Of a stretch of 64,000 nt of DNA, positions 16,410 through 29,118 are shown piece after piece; position 1 is the first letter of the stretch; every line of letters begins with the position of its first letter. Position numbers and translations under genes: made by a program. The stretch covers positions 124,001-188,000 of the forward strand of contig NZ_JAMGZJ010000076.1 in assembly GCF_025564085.1 (NCBI RefSeq). The letters are read 5' to 3'. A model generated the notes under the pieces. That model saw only the letters and a list, made by a program, of their open reading frames with translations. It was not told the DNA's origin and searched no databases. Source of the stretch: Silvania confinis. Its GTDB lineage: Bacteria > Pseudomonadota > Gammaproteobacteria > Enterobacterales > Enterobacteriaceae.

Positions 16410-16904
16410 ATGCGACATCCACACGAAGGCGGCGGACGCCGTCAGCGCTTTTTTGGTCACGGCGAGTTACGGCTGGTGATTCTGGACCTCCTGACCCGCA
16501 ATGTCAGCCACGGTTATGAGCTGATTAAAGACATCGAAAGCATGACCCAGGGGAACTATACGCCGAGCCCTGGCGTGATCTACCCGACGCTCGATTTCCT
16601 GCAGGACCAGGCGTTTATCACTATCACCGAAGAAGAGAATGGGCGCAAACAGATTGCCATCACCGTGGCCGGGCAGCGCTGGCTGGATGAGAACCTGGAA
16701 CAGCTTGAGAACATCCAGGCGCGTATTAAAGCGCGCTGTGTGGGCTTTCAGCTGCGTAAAAACCCGCAGATGAAGCGGGCATTAGATAATTTTAAAGCAG
16801 TGCTGGATTTAAAGGTCAATCAGGAAGGGTTGAGCGACGCGCAGCTGAAACAGATTATCGCTGTTATTGACCGCGCGTCGCTGGAGATCAATCAGTTAGA
16901 TTAA
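16410..16904 (+). CDS. yqjI: PadR-family repressor YqjI, form lacking the long metal-binding N-terminus
   Basis: A 164-residue winged-helix repressor. The sequence from [22 protein letters not shown] onward follows E. coli YqjI closely ([32 protein letters not shown]-terminal [16 protein letters not shown]). E. coli YqjI has about 40 additional His/Cys-rich residues at the N-terminus, linked to nickel sensing. Here only MRHPHE precedes the Gly-rich linker. The frame upstream of the ATG runs to a TAA at 16377-16379 without an earlier ATG, so the short form is not a start-choice error. AAAGGG lies 7-9 bases before the ATG. Its 3' end overlaps the convergent chemoreceptor gene by 9 bases. Confidence 0.9.
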   Translation: MRHPHEGGGRRQRFFGHGELRLVILDLLTRNVSHGYELIKDIESMTQGNYTPSPGVIYPTLDFLQDQAFITITEEENGRKQIAITVAGQRWLDENLEQLENIQARIKARCVGFQLRKNPQMKRALDNFKAVLDLKVNQEGLSDAQLKQIIAVIDRASLEINQLD

Positions 16905-18452
16905 GTCCTCGCGCACGCGGAACACTTTAACCAGCGCTTTCAGGTGCAATGCCTGGTCATTCAGCGCCGCCGCCGCCGCAACGGACTCTTCCACCAGCGC
17001 AGAGTTCTGCTGGGTGGTGGAGTCAATCAGGCCAATGGCGCTGTTAATCTGTGAAATCCCCTCCGTCTGCTCGTGGCTGGCCTGGCGGATTTCGCGCAGG
17101 ATCACATCCATCTCCTCCACGTTGCCGACCATCCCGTTAATCAGCCCGCTGGCTTTTTCCACCAGATTCATCCCGTCCTGAGTCTGGCTGGTGGAGCTTT
17201 CAATCAGCTGGCGAATTTCGCTGGCCGACGAGGCGCTCTTCTGCGCCAGCTGCCGCACTTCGCCTGCAACCACCGCAAAACCACGCCCGTGCTCGCCCGC
17301 GCGTGCCGCTTCGACCGCCGCGTTCAGCGCCAGAATATTGGTCTGGAAGGCAATCGCGTCGATCAGGTTGATGATGTCGGACATGCGGTTAGAGGTTTCG
17401 TTAATCAGGCGCATTTTTTGCGTGACCTGCCTCATCATCTCGCCGTTGTGTTTCACCACCGTTGCGGCGTCGGCGGACAGATTGGTGGCTTCCCCGGTGT
17501 GGGCGGCGGTGTTTTTCACCGTCGCGGTGATCTGCTCCATCGAGGCCGCCGTCTGTTCAACCGAGCTGGCCTGCTCTTCGGTGCGCGCCGCCAGATCCTG
17601 GTTACCGGCCACAATCTGCGCCGCCGCGCTGGAGATATTCTCTGAGCCGGACTGCACCTGCTGCACAATATCCAGCAGGCGGGTTTTCATCTCCATCAGC
17701 GCCTGGAGCAAAAGTCCGGTTTCGTCTTTGGCCTGGGTGGAGATGTTGCGGGTCAAATCCCCTTCCGCGATGGCTTCTGCAAAGCTCACCGCTTCGCCCA
17801 GTGGACGCGTAATCGATCGCACGATAAACCAGCCCATCGCGCTACCGGCCAGCACGCTGACCAGCGTCAGTAAAATCAGCATCAGGCGGTTGGTGTGATA
17901 ATCCGCGTCGACCTGCTGGCCAGCGTTCTGCATTTCGGCGTTTTGCACCGCGATCAGCTCCTGCACCTTGGCCTTATAGGCAGTTTGCAGGTTAACGGTG
18001 TTGGTCATCATCTCCTGAATCGCCCCGGCGCGGTCGTTGTTCTGCACGAACTGCAGAATGCGATAGCGGGAATCCAGATACTGCTGGCGCGCCTCGCCGA
18101 TCCCGGCCAGGATTTGCTGCGATTTTTGGTCCGGTAGCGCGCTGTTCAGCGCTTTCAGGATAAGGGTGATCTGTTCGCTGATGGTCTTCAGGCGCTGCTG
18201 CGACTCTGCGGCATAGGTTCCCTGGTCATCCAGCAGCATCAGCTGTTGCGTGCTAATAAATTCCTGAAAATTATCGATCAGCTGATTGGCTTTTACCGTC
18301 GTGGGGTAGTCGTCAACAATAATGTCTTGCATCTCATTATTTGCCCGATTCAGGCTCAGCAGGGAGAGCGTTGCGCTCGCCACTATCAGGATAATAAATA
18401 ATCCAAAGGCCAGAAATAATTTTGTGCCGATCTTTACGCCATGTAAGAACAT
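16896..18452 (-). CDS. Methyl-accepting chemotaxis protein (orphan, 4HB-HAMP-signalling type)
   Basis: A 518-residue transmembrane chemoreceptor. First membrane helix near residues 12-32, a periplasmic four-helix-bundle ligand domain to about 190, second membrane helix near 190-212, a HAMP domain to about 265, then the cytoplasmic methylation and signalling region. The hairpin tip is typical ([36 protein letters not shown], about residues 365-400; quoted in parts). The C-terminus VREDLI lacks the NWETF-type peptide, so adaptation may need help from major receptors. The ligand is unknown. A sigma-28 promoter precedes it. It does not correspond to an E. coli receptor at this locus. Confidence 0.92.
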   Translation of the reverse strand: MFLHGVKIGTKLFLAFGLFIILIVASATLSLLSLNRANNEMQDIIVDDYPTTVKANQLIDNFQEFISTQQLMLLDDQGTYAAESQQRLKTISEQITLILKALNSALPDQKSQQILAGIGEARQQYLDSRYRILQFVQNNDRAGAIQEMMTNTVNLQTAYKAKVQELIAVQNAEMQNAGQQVDADYHTNRLMLILLTLVSVLAGSAMGWFIVRSITRPLGEAVSFAEAIAEGDLTRNISTQAKDETGLLLQALMEMKTRLLDIVQQVQSGSENISSAAAQIVAGNQDLAARTEEQASSVEQTAASMEQITATVKNTAAHTGEATNLSADAATVVKHNGEMMRQVTQKMRLINETSNRMSDIINLIDAIAFQTNILALNAAVEAARAGEHGRGFAVVAGEVRQLAQKSASSASEIRQLIESSTSQTQDGMNLVEKASGLINGMVGNVEEMDVILREIRQASHEQTEGISQINSAIGLIDSTTQQNSALVEESVAAAAALNDQALHLKALVKVFRVREDLI

Positions 18453-18492
18453 ATTTACTCCATCAATGTGATTATTTCTCAGACGATCATCG

Positions 18493-18519
18493 TTATCGGT
18501 AACACTTTCGCTAACTTTA
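18493..18519 (-). promoter_or_regulatory. Sigma-28 (FliA) promoter of the orphan chemoreceptor
   Basis: Read leftward: TAAAGTTA, 11 bases, ACCGATAA. The flagellar consensus is TAAAGTTT-N11-GCCGATAA, so only two positions differ and spacing is exact. It lies about 41 bases upstream of the start codon. Confidence 0.85.
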
Positions 18520-18735
18520 TGAGATTGATCGTTTTTTTATTTAATAATGACATTATGGATAGGTCACACCTATTGAATAATCCGCATCGATCGTTATATA
18601 GCCAACGCAGCAAGCGCGCTGAAATACAATGGCGTGAAATTGCCTTAGGAAGTGATAAATAACTTTTCAGTTTCTTTAGTTATTTAATGTTTATTTAACA
18701 CAATAAGATCACTATTACGACAATAACAGAAATAC
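18520..18735. other. Intergenic region between aer and the orphan chemoreceptor gene
   Basis: Together with the sigma-28 promoter and the aer terminator this makes a 335-base gap. The rest is AT-rich and shows no supported gene; a 64-codon rightward frame at 18468-18662 has no ribosome site and no recognisable sequence. Confidence 0.5.
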
Positions 18736-18770
18736 AAAAGCCGCTTATTCCTTACGAAATAAGCGGCTTT
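18736..18770 (-). terminator. Terminator downstream of aer
   Basis: AAAGCCGCTTATT pairs with AATAAGCGGCTTT around an 8-base loop. Read leftward the stem ends in CTTTTGTATTT. It starts about 18 bases after the aer stop. Confidence 0.8.
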
Positions 18771-18787
18771 ATTGGAACATTATTGAC

Positions 18788-20308
18788 TTAATGGAGAACC
18801 GTGACCGCGTCTTTCAGTCGCCCGGCGCGATGCTTCACCATCGCTGAGACGCGCGCGCTCTCTTCGACCAGATCGGCGTTTTTCTTGGTGATACCGTCCA
18901 GCTCCGCCACAGCACGGGTTAAATCATTCAGCCCCGTCGCCTGTTCCGACGTTGAATGGCTGATCTGCGCAATCAGCCGCGTGACGTTTTTCACCTGCTC
19001 AACGATGTCATCCATGGTGCGCCCTGCGGCATGAACCTGATCGGAACCGGACTGCACTTTACTGGCGCTGGCATCAATCAGCTTACGGATGTCGTTCGCC
19101 GCGTTAGCGCTGCGGCTGGCCAGATGACGGACTTCACCCGCCACCACCGCAAAGCCTTTACCCTGTTCACCCGCACGCGCGGCCTCAACCGCCGCGTTCA
19201 GCGCCAGAATATTGGTCTGGAAGGCGATATCGTTAATCAGTTTGGTGATGGATCCGATGCGCTGGGTGCTGTCGGCAATTTCATCCATGGTCTTCACCAC
19301 GGTCTGCATCGCGTTACCACCTTCGCTTGCCGCCCCGCTCGCCGCCATCGACAGCTTGTCGGCGGCCACGGCAGTTTCTGAGTTGCTCTGCACCGACGCC
19401 GCCATCTGATTCATGGTCGCGACCGTCTGTTGCACGTTAGCCACCGTCTGGCGCGTGCGGTCATTCAGATCTTCGTTGCCCTTCGCCAGCCGATCGCTGC
19501 CGTCACGCACGCTGGCGACCTGGCTGGACACATCGTTGATCAGCCAGCGGCACATCAGCCCCAGCTGGCCCACCGAGCGCAGCGTCAGCCCCAGCTCGTC
19601 ACTGCGGTTCAGGTGATCCACACTATGACGCTCACCGGTTGCCACCTTCAGGGCCTGGCGCGCCACGTTCTCAACCGGACGCACAATCTGCTGCTCAAAC
19701 AGCAGCGTGCCCAACAGCATCACCAGCGCACTGACGGTAAGCGATACCCATCCTGCGTCAGTGGCATACAGGCTTCCGGCCAGCACCAGAAACAAAGCGC
19801 TCATTACGCTGCGCGTCCGCCAGCGCAGCGGCATCGCGGGCAGTTTACCGGTCCAGCCTTTTGCGCTGACCAGCCCCTTGTGAATGCGCTTGTTGCTGCG
19901 CCCTTCGTTCAGGGCCTGATACAGCGGTTCCACGGCGGCTATTTCGGCCTCCGTTGCCCGGGTGCGAATCGACATGTAGCCCGTCACCTGCCCGCCCCGC
20001 ACCATCGGCACGGCGTTGGCGCGCACCCAATAGTGATCGCCATTTTTGCGTCGGTTTTTGACGATCCCGCTCCAGGGTTCACCCTGTTGCAGCGTGGACC
20101 ACATATCGGCGAACGCGGCTTTTGGCATGTCCGGGTGGCGCACCAGGTTGTGCGGTTGCCCCAGCAGCTCATCAAGTTGATAACCGCTCACCTTCACGAA
20201 AGTATCGTTGGTGTGGGTCATGTAGCTGTTGAGATCGGTGGTGGACATTAAGGTGGTGTCGTCGTCCAGAGGATAGTCATTCTGAGTGACATACGGTTGA
20301 GCGGACAT
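18788..20308 (-). CDS. aer: Aerotaxis receptor Aer
   Basis: A 506-residue redox/energy taxis receptor. The N-terminal PAS domain (about residues 10-120; [23 protein letters not shown] and [18 protein letters not shown], quoted in parts) binds FAD and senses the electron-transport state. It is followed by an F1 linker, a membrane anchor near 160-205, a HAMP domain, and the signalling domain with [19 protein letters not shown]. There is no periplasmic domain. The protein closely follows E. coli Aer (506 residues), which begins MSSHPYVTQ; I therefore take the ATG at 20308 (MSAQPYVTQ), which has AAGGG nine bases upstream, rather than the ATG at 20317. Confidence 0.95.
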   Translation of the reverse strand: MSAQPYVTQNDYPLDDDTTLMSTTDLNSYMTHTNDTFVKVSGYQLDELLGQPHNLVRHPDMPKAAFADMWSTLQQGEPWSGIVKNRRKNGDHYWVRANAVPMVRGGQVTGYMSIRTRATEAEIAAVEPLYQALNEGRSNKRIHKGLVSAKGWTGKLPAMPLRWRTRSVMSALFLVLAGSLYATDAGWVSLTVSALVMLLGTLLFEQQIVRPVENVARQALKVATGERHSVDHLNRSDELGLTLRSVGQLGLMCRWLINDVSSQVASVRDGSDRLAKGNEDLNDRTRQTVANVQQTVATMNQMAASVQSNSETAVAADKLSMAASGAASEGGNAMQTVVKTMDEIADSTQRIGSITKLINDIAFQTNILALNAAVEAARAGEQGKGFAVVAGEVRHLASRSANAANDIRKLIDASASKVQSGSDQVHAAGRTMDDIVEQVKNVTRLIAQISHSTSEQATGLNDLTRAVAELDGITKKNADLVEESARVSAMVKHRAGRLKDAVTVLH

Positions 20309-20359
20309 GGCAGGCATCCCTTGCAGGTTATTTGAATGTTAATTTTTAGGGTTAATCTT

Positions 20360-20386
20360 TTTTCGGCGGTAAAAAATTTATCTTTA
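20360..20386 (-). promoter_or_regulatory. Sigma-28 (FliA) promoter of aer
   Basis: Read leftward: TAAAGATA, 11 bases, GCCGAAAA, against consensus TAAAGTTT-N11-GCCGATAA. aer is a known FliA-dependent gene in E. coli. Confidence 0.75.
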
Positions 20387-20525
20387 GTTGTTAAAACCGA
20401 TCGCGATCGCAAATTTCAGTTAAACCGCACTTTTTGTGCGTTTTTGTAATTGATTGATTTCAAATACTTTCATAGAGAAATTACTCTCAAAGTGGTACCA
20501 GTTAATTCCTGCTTAACATGAGGCA

Positions 20526-20542
20526 TGCACCACCGCCGTGCG
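20526..20542. promoter_or_regulatory. Candidate NtrC enhancer site upstream of patA
   Basis: TGCAC-CACCGCC-GTGCG matches the NtrC pattern TGCAC-N7-GTGCA at nine of ten specified bases. It lies about 140 bases upstream of the sigma-54 promoter, a typical enhancer distance. A second, tighter dyad CGCAC-ttttt-GTGCG near 20427-20441 has the wrong spacing for NtrC. Confidence 0.55.
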
Positions 20543-20668
20543 CGTGAACCATTCAGGGGCACATCCGTTCAGCGGCAAGGCGTCGGCTTCTCGCCCCGGC
20601 ACGATTAAATTTTGCGCAATATTGGGTTGAACAGGCGTTTATCCCGATTTTCGTTAAGTCATCGGAAG

Positions 20669-22110
<1,442 letters not shown>

Positions 22111-22114
22111 AAAT

Positions 22115-22213
22115 GCCGGGCGGCGCTGCGCTAGCCCGGCCTACAAAACCCAAACCGCATCAACCCCGTAAGCCCGGTAAGCCCGGTAAGCGCCAGCGCC
22201 ACCGGGCGTTTTT
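22115..22213. repeat. BIME-type palindromes at the patA/lsrG junction, with patA terminator
   Basis: One REP-like palindrome (GCCGGGCGGCGCTGCGCTAG then CCCGGCCTACA) is at 22115-22144. A second (GCCCGGT-aagcgccagcgcc-ACCGGGC) is at 22181-22207 and is followed by GTTTTTT, so it can end patA transcription. AAGCCCGGT is repeated in tandem just before it. The same two-part arrangement recurs at the other end of the lsr block (30697-30771). Confidence 0.75.
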
Positions 22214-22506
22214 TATTCCGGCATCAATCCCACAAAGCAGCGTTTTTTACGCGGCTCCGACATTAATGCTTCGAGCTTTTCTACACACGCCAGATAGTGC
22301 GGGGTTTGCTTGTGCGCCAGCACCGCCTCTTCATCTTTGTAGGCTTCATAAATAAAGAAGCGGGTTTTGACACGCGGGTCCTGCAGGACGTCAAAGCGCA
22401 GGTTGCCCGGCTCCTGAATCGCCCCTTCGTGGTTGGCGCGAAAGACCTGCAAAAACTCGTCCACCCGCTCCGGTTTGATGTTGATCTCGACTAACGTTAC
22501 GTTCAT
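22213..22506 (-). CDS. lsrG: Phospho-AI-2 isomerase LsrG
   Basis: A 97-residue ABM-fold monooxygenase-like protein ([35 protein letters not shown]). LsrG isomerises phosphorylated AI-2 (P-DPD) so that LsrF can cleave it, ending the quorum signal. Length equals E. coli LsrG (96). It is the last gene of lsrACDBFG and overlaps lsrF by ATGA. The tam gene that follows in E. coli is absent; patA lies convergent instead. Confidence 0.93.
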   Translation of the reverse strand: MNVTLVEINIKPERVDEFLQVFRANHEGAIQEPGNLRFDVLQDPRVKTRFFIYEAYKDEEAVLAHKQTPHYLACVEKLEALMSEPRKKRCFVGLMPE

Positions 22507-23390
22507 TTTGCTTCTCCCTGTTTTTCCTCCTGCCAGAACTGGTACGCCTCGCGGGCGCTGACGTTCTCGTGCACCACTTTTTTTACTGCTTTGAGCATCG
22601 CCAGCGGTGCGCTGGACTGGAAGATGTTACGCCCCATATCGACGCCGGACGCGCCCTGATCAATGGCGTGGAAACACATCTCCAGCGCCTCGAGCTCCGG
22701 CAATTTTTTCCCCCCGGCGATCACAATCGGCACCGGACAGCTGGCGGTCACTTTCTCGAACCCTTCTTCTACGTAATAGGTTTTGACGAACTGCGCCCCT
22801 ATCTCGGCGGCGATGCGGCTGGCGAGTGAAAAGTAGCGCGCGTCGCGGGTCATCTCTTTGCCAACCCCGGTCACCGCCAGCGTCGGAATGCCGTAGCGAT
22901 TCCCGGCATCCACCAGCTTGATGATGTTGTTGATTGACTGATGCTCGAACGGGCTTCCGATATACACCTGCGCCGCCACCGCGCAGACGTTCAGGCGCAG
23001 CGCATCCTCCATGGCCACCGCCACGCACTCGTTCGATAGCTCGCCCAGAATCGAGTTGCCTCCCGAGGCACGCAGCACCACCGGTTTGTTGGTGGCCGGT
23101 GGCACGGTGCTTCGCAGGATCCCGCGGGTGCACATCAGCACGTCGGTTTCGGCGAACAGCGGCGCAATGGAGAGATCGATGCGCTCGAGTCCGGTGGTCG
23201 GCCCCTGGAAATAGCCGTGATCGAAGGCCAGCATTACCGTGCGGTTGCTGGCGGGGTTAAAGATCCGCGCCAGCCGCGACTGCATGCCCCAGTCCAGCGC
23301 CCCGCAGCCTTTCAGCGTAAAAGGTGCGTTTTCTTGCGGCCGCCCGAGGCCAAAGTTTTTACCTTCTTTGATATCGTCTAAATCAGCCAT
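22503..23390 (-). CDS. lsrF: Thiolase LsrF, 3-hydroxy-2,4-pentadione-5-phosphate thiolase
   Basis: A 295-residue protein with the class I aldolase-like TIM barrel. It transfers an acetyl group from the isomerised AI-2 phosphate to CoA. Sequence marks: [17 protein letters not shown] near residue 53, VLRASGGNS near 105, [11 protein letters not shown] near 205 with the Lys just before it, and [10 protein letters not shown] with the likely active lysine near 230. It starts 11 bases after lsrB and overlaps lsrG. Length and sequence follow E. coli LsrF (291). Confidence 0.94.
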   Translation of the reverse strand: MADLDDIKEGKNFGLGRPQENAPFTLKGCGALDWGMQSRLARIFNPASNRTVMLAFDHGYFQGPTTGLERIDLSIAPLFAETDVLMCTRGILRSTVPPATNKPVVLRASGGNSILGELSNECVAVAMEDALRLNVCAVAAQVYIGSPFEHQSINNIIKLVDAGNRYGIPTLAVTGVGKEMTRDARYFSLASRIAAEIGAQFVKTYYVEEGFEKVTASCPVPIVIAGGKKLPELEALEMCFHAIDQGASGVDMGRNIFQSSAPLAMLKAVKKVVHENVSAREAYQFWQEEKQGEAK

Positions 23391-23401
23391 GTTTTCCCCC
23401 G

Positions 23402-24406
23402 TCAGAAGTCGTATTTCCCGATGTTCTCTTTGGTGAACACCACCCGCTCCGGCAGCAGCACGATGCCATTCCCTTTCGCTTCATACTGATAGCCCTGCAC
23501 GCTGTTCGGTTCGACCTTCAGGGTGCCGATATCGTTGACCTCTACGCTGTCGCCGACGTTAAGATCGCCTTTTTTCAACAACCGATCGGCGACATTGACC
23601 GCAATTTTGCCCTGTTGCACCACATCCCACAGGCCAAAGGCTTTTACCGTGCCGCGCTCCACGTACGGACGCATGACGTTTGGCGTACTGAATCCGACAA
23701 TCGCCACCCCTTCGCGCTTCAGGTTTTCTGCCGCCTGCGCTGCCGCTGGCAACGCGTTGGCGTCCGGAGCGATGATCGCATCCAGATCCGGGTAGGCTTT
23801 TAAGATCCCCTCCGCGGTTTGTAGGGATTTGGTGGCGTCGTTATAGCCAAACTGGGTGGTGACGATCTGCCACTGAGGATGCTCTTTCGCGATCTTCGCT
23901 TTCGCAGCGTTGACCCACTGGTTCTGGTCGGTGACGGTAGGGCTGGAGTAGAAGAACGCCACTTTGGCGGCCGGTTTAGTCACCTGCTTTGCGGCCATCG
24001 CCACCAGCATGCCGCCGAGCTGTTCCGGGGTGCCCTGGTTAATGTAGATGCTGCGGCACTCCGGTTTGGTGTCGGAATCCCAGGTCAGCACTTTGACCCC
24101 ACGCTGCATCGCGCGTTTCAACGCCGGGCAGAGGCCGTCCGGCGATACCGCCGAAACGATAATGGCGTTATAGCCCTGGTTGACGAAGTTATTGATCAGC
24201 TGCACCTGGCCGGAGACGCTCGGCTCGGTCGGGCCATCGTAGGTGACGTCCACACCCAGCGCTTTACCTGCCTCTTTTGCGCCGTTGCCGCCGCTGGTAA
24301 AGAAGCCTACCCCCACCAGTTTCGGGATAAACGCGATGCGATCCGCCGCCTGCGCCGAGGCCACGCTTAACGCTACGGCCAGCACCATCAGTTTTATTTT
24401 CATCAT
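23402..24406 (-). CDS. lsrB: AI-2 periplasmic binding protein LsrB
   Basis: A 334-residue solute-binding protein (ribose-binding type) that captures autoinducer 2 in the periplasm. Signal peptide [20 protein letters not shown] is followed by [20 protein letters not shown]. Ligand-contacting regions known for LsrB are present ([40 protein letters not shown]). The start ATG at 24406 overlaps the lsrD stop (ATGA); a longer frame upstream to 24445 lies inside lsrD and would spoil the signal peptide. Length agrees with E. coli LsrB (340). Confidence 0.95.
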   Translation of the reverse strand: MMKIKLMVLAVALSVASAQAADRIAFIPKLVGVGFFTSGGNGAKEAGKALGVDVTYDGPTEPSVSGQVQLINNFVNQGYNAIIVSAVSPDGLCPALKRAMQRGVKVLTWDSDTKPECRSIYINQGTPEQLGGMLVAMAAKQVTKPAAKVAFFYSSPTVTDQNQWVNAAKAKIAKEHPQWQIVTTQFGYNDATKSLQTAEGILKAYPDLDAIIAPDANALPAAAQAAENLKREGVAIVGFSTPNVMRPYVERGTVKAFGLWDVVQQGKIAVNVADRLLKKGDLNVGDSVEVNDIGTLKVEPNSVQGYQYEAKGNGIVLLPERVVFTKENIGKYDF

Positions 24407-25383
24407 ACGCTCCGGGTATTTTTTGTGAGAAGAGACCGCACCCATTCACGGTGCAGACTCAGCGAACGCCCCATCACCACCACAACCAACAGCGCCCCTG
24501 ACAGCGCGCTCGACACCTGGTTGGGGATGCCGACCATCTGTAAACCCTGTTGTAGATACCCCACCAGCAGTGCCGCCAGCGCTGTACCGATTACCGAACC
24601 TGAACCGCCGTAGATATTCGCCCCGCCGAGCACCGCGGCAGTGAGCGCGGGCATCAGCAGGTCGCGCCCGAGATCGGAACGCGCCGAGCCGAAATAGGAG
24701 ACCATCACCAGCGCGGCAATCGCCGAGGCGACCCCCACCAGGCCGTACAGCGCATACGGCATGCCGTTGACCGACAGCGCCGCATAGCGCGCCGCGCGCG
24801 GGTTTTGTCCTATCAAAAACAGATGGCGGCCAAAGCGCCCGCGATGGGCAATCAGCCAGAAGAAGAAGGTAATCACCGCAAACAGCACCAGCGGGATCGG
24901 CAGGCCCAGCAGCGTCAGGTTGGCAAACGCGGTGAAGCTGTCGGGGAAGCCGCCGATGCCTTCGTAGCCGGTTGCCCCCGCCATTCCCGAGAGCAGCAGC
25001 GCCCCGCCGCCGTACAGGTACAGGGTGCCGAGGGTGATCACCAGCGGGCTGATCCCGGTGTAGTGGATCAGTGCCGCGTTGAACAACCCGCACAGCAGCC
25101 CGAGCAATAAGGTCAGCGGGATCGCCGCCGCCATCGGCAGCCCGGCCTGCATCATCACCCCCAGCGCGATGGCGCACAGGCCGATGGTGGATCCGAGCGA
25201 TATGTCGATCCCGCCGCTGACGATCACCAGCGTCAGCGGCAGCGCCACAATGCCGATGCAGATAAAATCGCTGGTGCTGAACAGCAGCATGTTGATGTCG
25301 AGCATCCGCGGATTGATGGCGCCAAACAGCAGGATCTCCAGCACCAGTAACACCAGCAGGGCGCACTCCCAGTTAAGCTTCAT
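24403..25383 (-). CDS. lsrD: AI-2 ABC transporter permease LsrD
   Basis: A 326-residue hydrophobic membrane protein with about ten helices and the BPD_transp_2 pattern ([36 protein letters not shown]). With LsrC it forms the channel through which AI-2 enters. It begins directly after the lsrC stop and overlaps lsrB by four bases. LsrC and LsrD are paralogues; order in the operon and the sequence [16 protein letters not shown] mark this one as LsrD. Confidence 0.94.
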   Translation of the reverse strand: MKLNWECALLVLLVLEILLFGAINPRMLDINMLLFSTSDFICIGIVALPLTLVIVSGGIDISLGSTIGLCAIALGVMMQAGLPMAAAIPLTLLLGLLCGLFNAALIHYTGISPLVITLGTLYLYGGGALLLSGMAGATGYEGIGGFPDSFTAFANLTLLGLPIPLVLFAVITFFFWLIAHRGRFGRHLFLIGQNPRAARYAALSVNGMPYALYGLVGVASAIAALVMVSYFGSARSDLGRDLLMPALTAAVLGGANIYGGSGSVIGTALAALLVGYLQQGLQMVGIPNQVSSALSGALLVVVVMGRSLSLHREWVRSLLTKNTRSV

Positions 25384-26411
<1,028 letters not shown>

Positions 26412-26415
<4 letters not shown>

Positions 26416-27899
26416 GCCTGTCCTCCAAAGGCCAGGGCCATCATCCGCTCGAGGCTGACAGCATGGCGCGGCAGTTCGCCGTTGAGCATCCCCTGGTGCA
26501 TCACCAGCACCCGGTCGGCAAGACCGGGGAATTCGTCCATGTCGCTGGAGATCATCAGCACCGCCACGTTCTGCGCCGCCACGCTTTTCAGCAACTGGTA
26601 GATGTCGGCGCGGGCCGAGACGTCCACCCCGCGGGTCGGTTCATCGACGATCAGCAATAAAGGATTGGCTTCCAGGCAGCGCGCCAGCAGCACCTTTTGC
26701 TGATTGCCACCCGACAGCGTGCGCACGGTCTGATCCGGGCTGTTGAGCTTGATCCCCAGCGCCCGGTGATAGCGCTCGACCACCGCCGCCTCGCGGCTCT
26801 TTTGCTGCCACAGCGACGGTTCGTTCAGCGCCACCGTGTTCCAGCGCACTGGAGCATCAAGGAACAGGCCGGATACCTGCCGGTCCTCCGGGAGATAGAC
26901 CAGCCCTTTATTAAGCCGGGCGCTGACCGGATCGCCGTCGATCTGCTGGTTCTCCAGCCAGACTCGCCCTGCGCGCGATGGGCGTAAGCCGTACAGCGTT
27001 TCGGCAAACTCGGTGCGCCCGGATCCCACTAACCCGGCCAGACCGACGATCTCCCCGGCGTAGATCTCAAGGTTCAGATCGATAAAGCCCTCCCCGGTGA
27101 GGTTTTCTACTCGCAGCACCGGGAAGTCTTTGGCCTGCGTGCGGCGATTGCCCGGCAGCGCCAGCCACAGCTTTTGCGTGTCCGTCAGGCCCTGTTCGCG
27201 GCTGACCGGGGTCATGGCGGCAATCAGCGCCGCGTCATCAAACTGCGTCGTTTCGCCACTCAGCACCACCGCCCCGTCGCGCATCACCGAGACGTGGCTG
27301 GCCAGCTGGCGGATTTCAGGCAATTTGTGCGAGATAAAGACAATGCCGACGCCCAGCTGCTGTAGGGCGCGGATCTGGCGAAAAAGACGCTCCGTTTCGC
27401 CGGGGGTCAGCGAGGCGGTGGGTTCGTCGAGGATCAGGATCTTCGCTTCGCGCATTAGCCCGCGCAGGATCTCCACCATCTGCTGATCCGCCACCTCCAG
27501 GGTGCTGGCGGCGACGTCTAAATTCAGCTGGCACTGGAGCTGCTCCAGTTTATCGGCAAGGCGCTGAGCGGTAGCGTTGCTGCGCGGCAGACGGAAGAGG
27601 ATGTTTTCCCGCACGCTGAGATTAGGGAACAGCATCGGCTCCTGCGGCACCAGGTAAATGCCAAGCTGGTGCGCCTGGACCGGCTTCAGGCGAGCAAACG
27701 GGCGGCCAGCAATATAAAGTTCACCGCGGTCGGGGGTTTCAACCCCGGCGACAATCTTCATCAGCGTGGATTTGCCCGCGCCGTTGCCGCCCATCAGGGC
27801 ATGCACCTGGCCCGCCAGCAGCGTGAAATCAATGTCTTTCAATACAGGAACGCCGGAAAACTGCTTGTGGATCCCGCGCGCTTCGATAAGTGCTGTCAT
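26412..27899 (-). CDS. lsrA: AI-2 ABC transporter ATP-binding protein LsrA
   Basis: A 495-residue double ATPase that powers AI-2 import. In the first half, Walker [10 protein letters not shown] is at residues 37-45 and Walker [12 protein letters not shown] near 155. The second half has a degenerate Walker A (GLVGSGRTE) and an intact signature [10 protein letters not shown] with [12 protein letters not shown], as is usual in sugar-type importers. I choose the ATG at 27899 (MTALIEARG), which has GGAG six bases upstream, over an upstream in-frame ATG at 27947 that lies in the operator region. First gene of lsrACDBFG, divergent from lsrRK. LsrR represses the operon until phospho-AI-2 accumulates. 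Confidence 0.95.
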
Positions 27900-27912
27900 T
27901 ATCGCTCCGCCA

Positions 27913-27947
27913 TTGAACAAATGATTTTTTGATTTAATAATGTTCAA
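27913..27947. promoter_or_regulatory. Inverted repeat in the lsrA-lsrR control region, candidate LsrR operator
   Basis: TTGAACA (27913-27919) and TGTTCAA (27941-27947) form perfect arms separated by an AT-only-like spacer. The divergent lsr promoters in E. coli are controlled by LsrR and CRP. The 214-base gap also holds a weak CRP-like TGCCG-N6-TCACA near 28044-28060. Assignment of the repeat to LsrR is inference. Confidence 0.5.
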
Positions 27948-28113
27948 AAGCGTAGACCCTGAACTATATTTACAACCGTGCAGGGATCACACTTTTATGA
28001 CCAGGATCGCGATAAAGCAGAAACCTTCCTGAATATGCAATTTGCCGTGTGGCTCACACTTTCGCCCTGTGGCACACCGAACATATGATCTAAATTTTGA
28101 TAAGAGTTCATCT

Positions 28114-29085
28114 ATGAGCGAGAAACGCAGTGTCGAAGAGGGACGTTTTGCCGGGCTGGCGCTGGCGGAAGAGGAGCTGGTGGCACGTGTGGCGTGGTGT
28201 TACTACCACGACGGCCTGACGCAGAACGATATTGGCGAGCGGCTGGGGTTGCCGCGCCTGAAGATTTCGCGCCTGCTGGAAAAAGGACGCCAGTCGGGGG
28301 TGATCCGCGTGCAGATCAACTCCCGTTATGAAGGCTGTCTGGCGCTGGAAACCGAGCTGCAGCAGCGCTTCGGCCTGAAGCTTGCCCGCGTGCTGCCGGC
28401 GCTGAACACCCCGCCGATGAACGTGCGCTTAGGGATTGGTGCCGCCCAGTCGCTGATGGGCGTGCTGGCCCCCGGCCAGCTGCTGGCGGTGGGATTTGGT
28501 GAAGCCACCATGAGCTGCGTGCAGCACCTGAGCGGCTTTATCAGTTCCCAGCAGGTGCGACTGGTAACACTCTCTGGCGGAGTTGGGCCGTATATGACCG
28601 GCATCGGCCAGCTGGATGCGGCCTGCAGCGTCAGCATGATCCCTGCCCCGCTGCGGGTGTCATCCGCAGAGGTAGCCGGGATCTTAAAACGTGAAGCCAG
28701 CGTGCGGGATGTGATCCTCGCCGCCAGCGCCGCCGACGTCGCCGTGGTCGGGATTGGATCGATAAATCAGCGCCGGGATGCCACCATTTTGCGCTCCGGC
28801 TACATCAGCGAGGGCGAGCAGCTGATGCTGGCCCGCAAAGGTGCAGTCGGGGACATACTGGGCTATTTCCTGAATGCCGAAGGGGAACGGGTGCCAGATC
28901 TGGCCATCCATCAGGAGTTACTGGGCGTGACGCTCGACGAGCTGGCGCAGCTGCCCACCATCGTTGGCGTGGCCGGAGGGGAAGAGAAAGCCGATGCGAT
29001 TTATGCCGCACTGAACGGCCGCCGTATCAATGGCCTGGTGACGGAAGAGATGACAGCCCGCGCGGTGCTGGCTCTGGCAAGCTAA
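28114..29085 (+). CDS. lsrR: Transcriptional repressor LsrR of the AI-2 operon
   Basis: A 323-residue SorC/DeoR-type regulator. The helix-turn-helix is [25 protein letters not shown] (about residues 37-60; quoted as one motif, key part [18 protein letters not shown]). The large C-terminal sugar-phosphate domain binds phospho-AI-2, which releases the repressor from DNA. The start is the ATG at 28114 ([14 protein letters not shown]), in line with E. coli LsrR (317 residues). An upstream in-frame ATG at 28042 would add 24 residues from the control region and is unlikely. lsrK follows after 33 bases. Confidence 0.94.
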   Translation: MSEKRSVEEGRFAGLALAEEELVARVAWCYYHDGLTQNDIGERLGLPRLKISRLLEKGRQSGVIRVQINSRYEGCLALETELQQRFGLKLARVLPALNTPPMNVRLGIGAAQSLMGVLAPGQLLAVGFGEATMSCVQHLSGFISSQQVRLVTLSGGVGPYMTGIGQLDAACSVSMIPAPLRVSSAEVAGILKREASVRDVILAASAADVAVVGIGSINQRRDATILRSGYISEGEQLMLARKGAVGDILGYFLNAEGERVPDLAIHQELLGVTLDELAQLPTIVGVAGGEEKADAIYAALNGRRINGLVTEEMTARAVLALAS

Positions 29086-29118
29086 GGGCCAATCCCGCGC
29101 CTGACACGAGGCAAACTG

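Noticed and set aside
18468-18662. 64-codon frame between the two chemoreceptor genes
   Set aside because: Runs over the sigma-28 promoter on the other strand; no ribosome site.
20427-20441. Dyad CGCAC-ttttt-GTGCG as a second NtrC site
   Set aside because: Five-base spacer instead of seven; may be chance or another regulator.
20597-20618. GGCACG...TTTTGC resembling a sigma-54 promoter
   Set aside because: The GG-to-GC spacing is four bases too long; the element at 20669-20685 has exact spacing.
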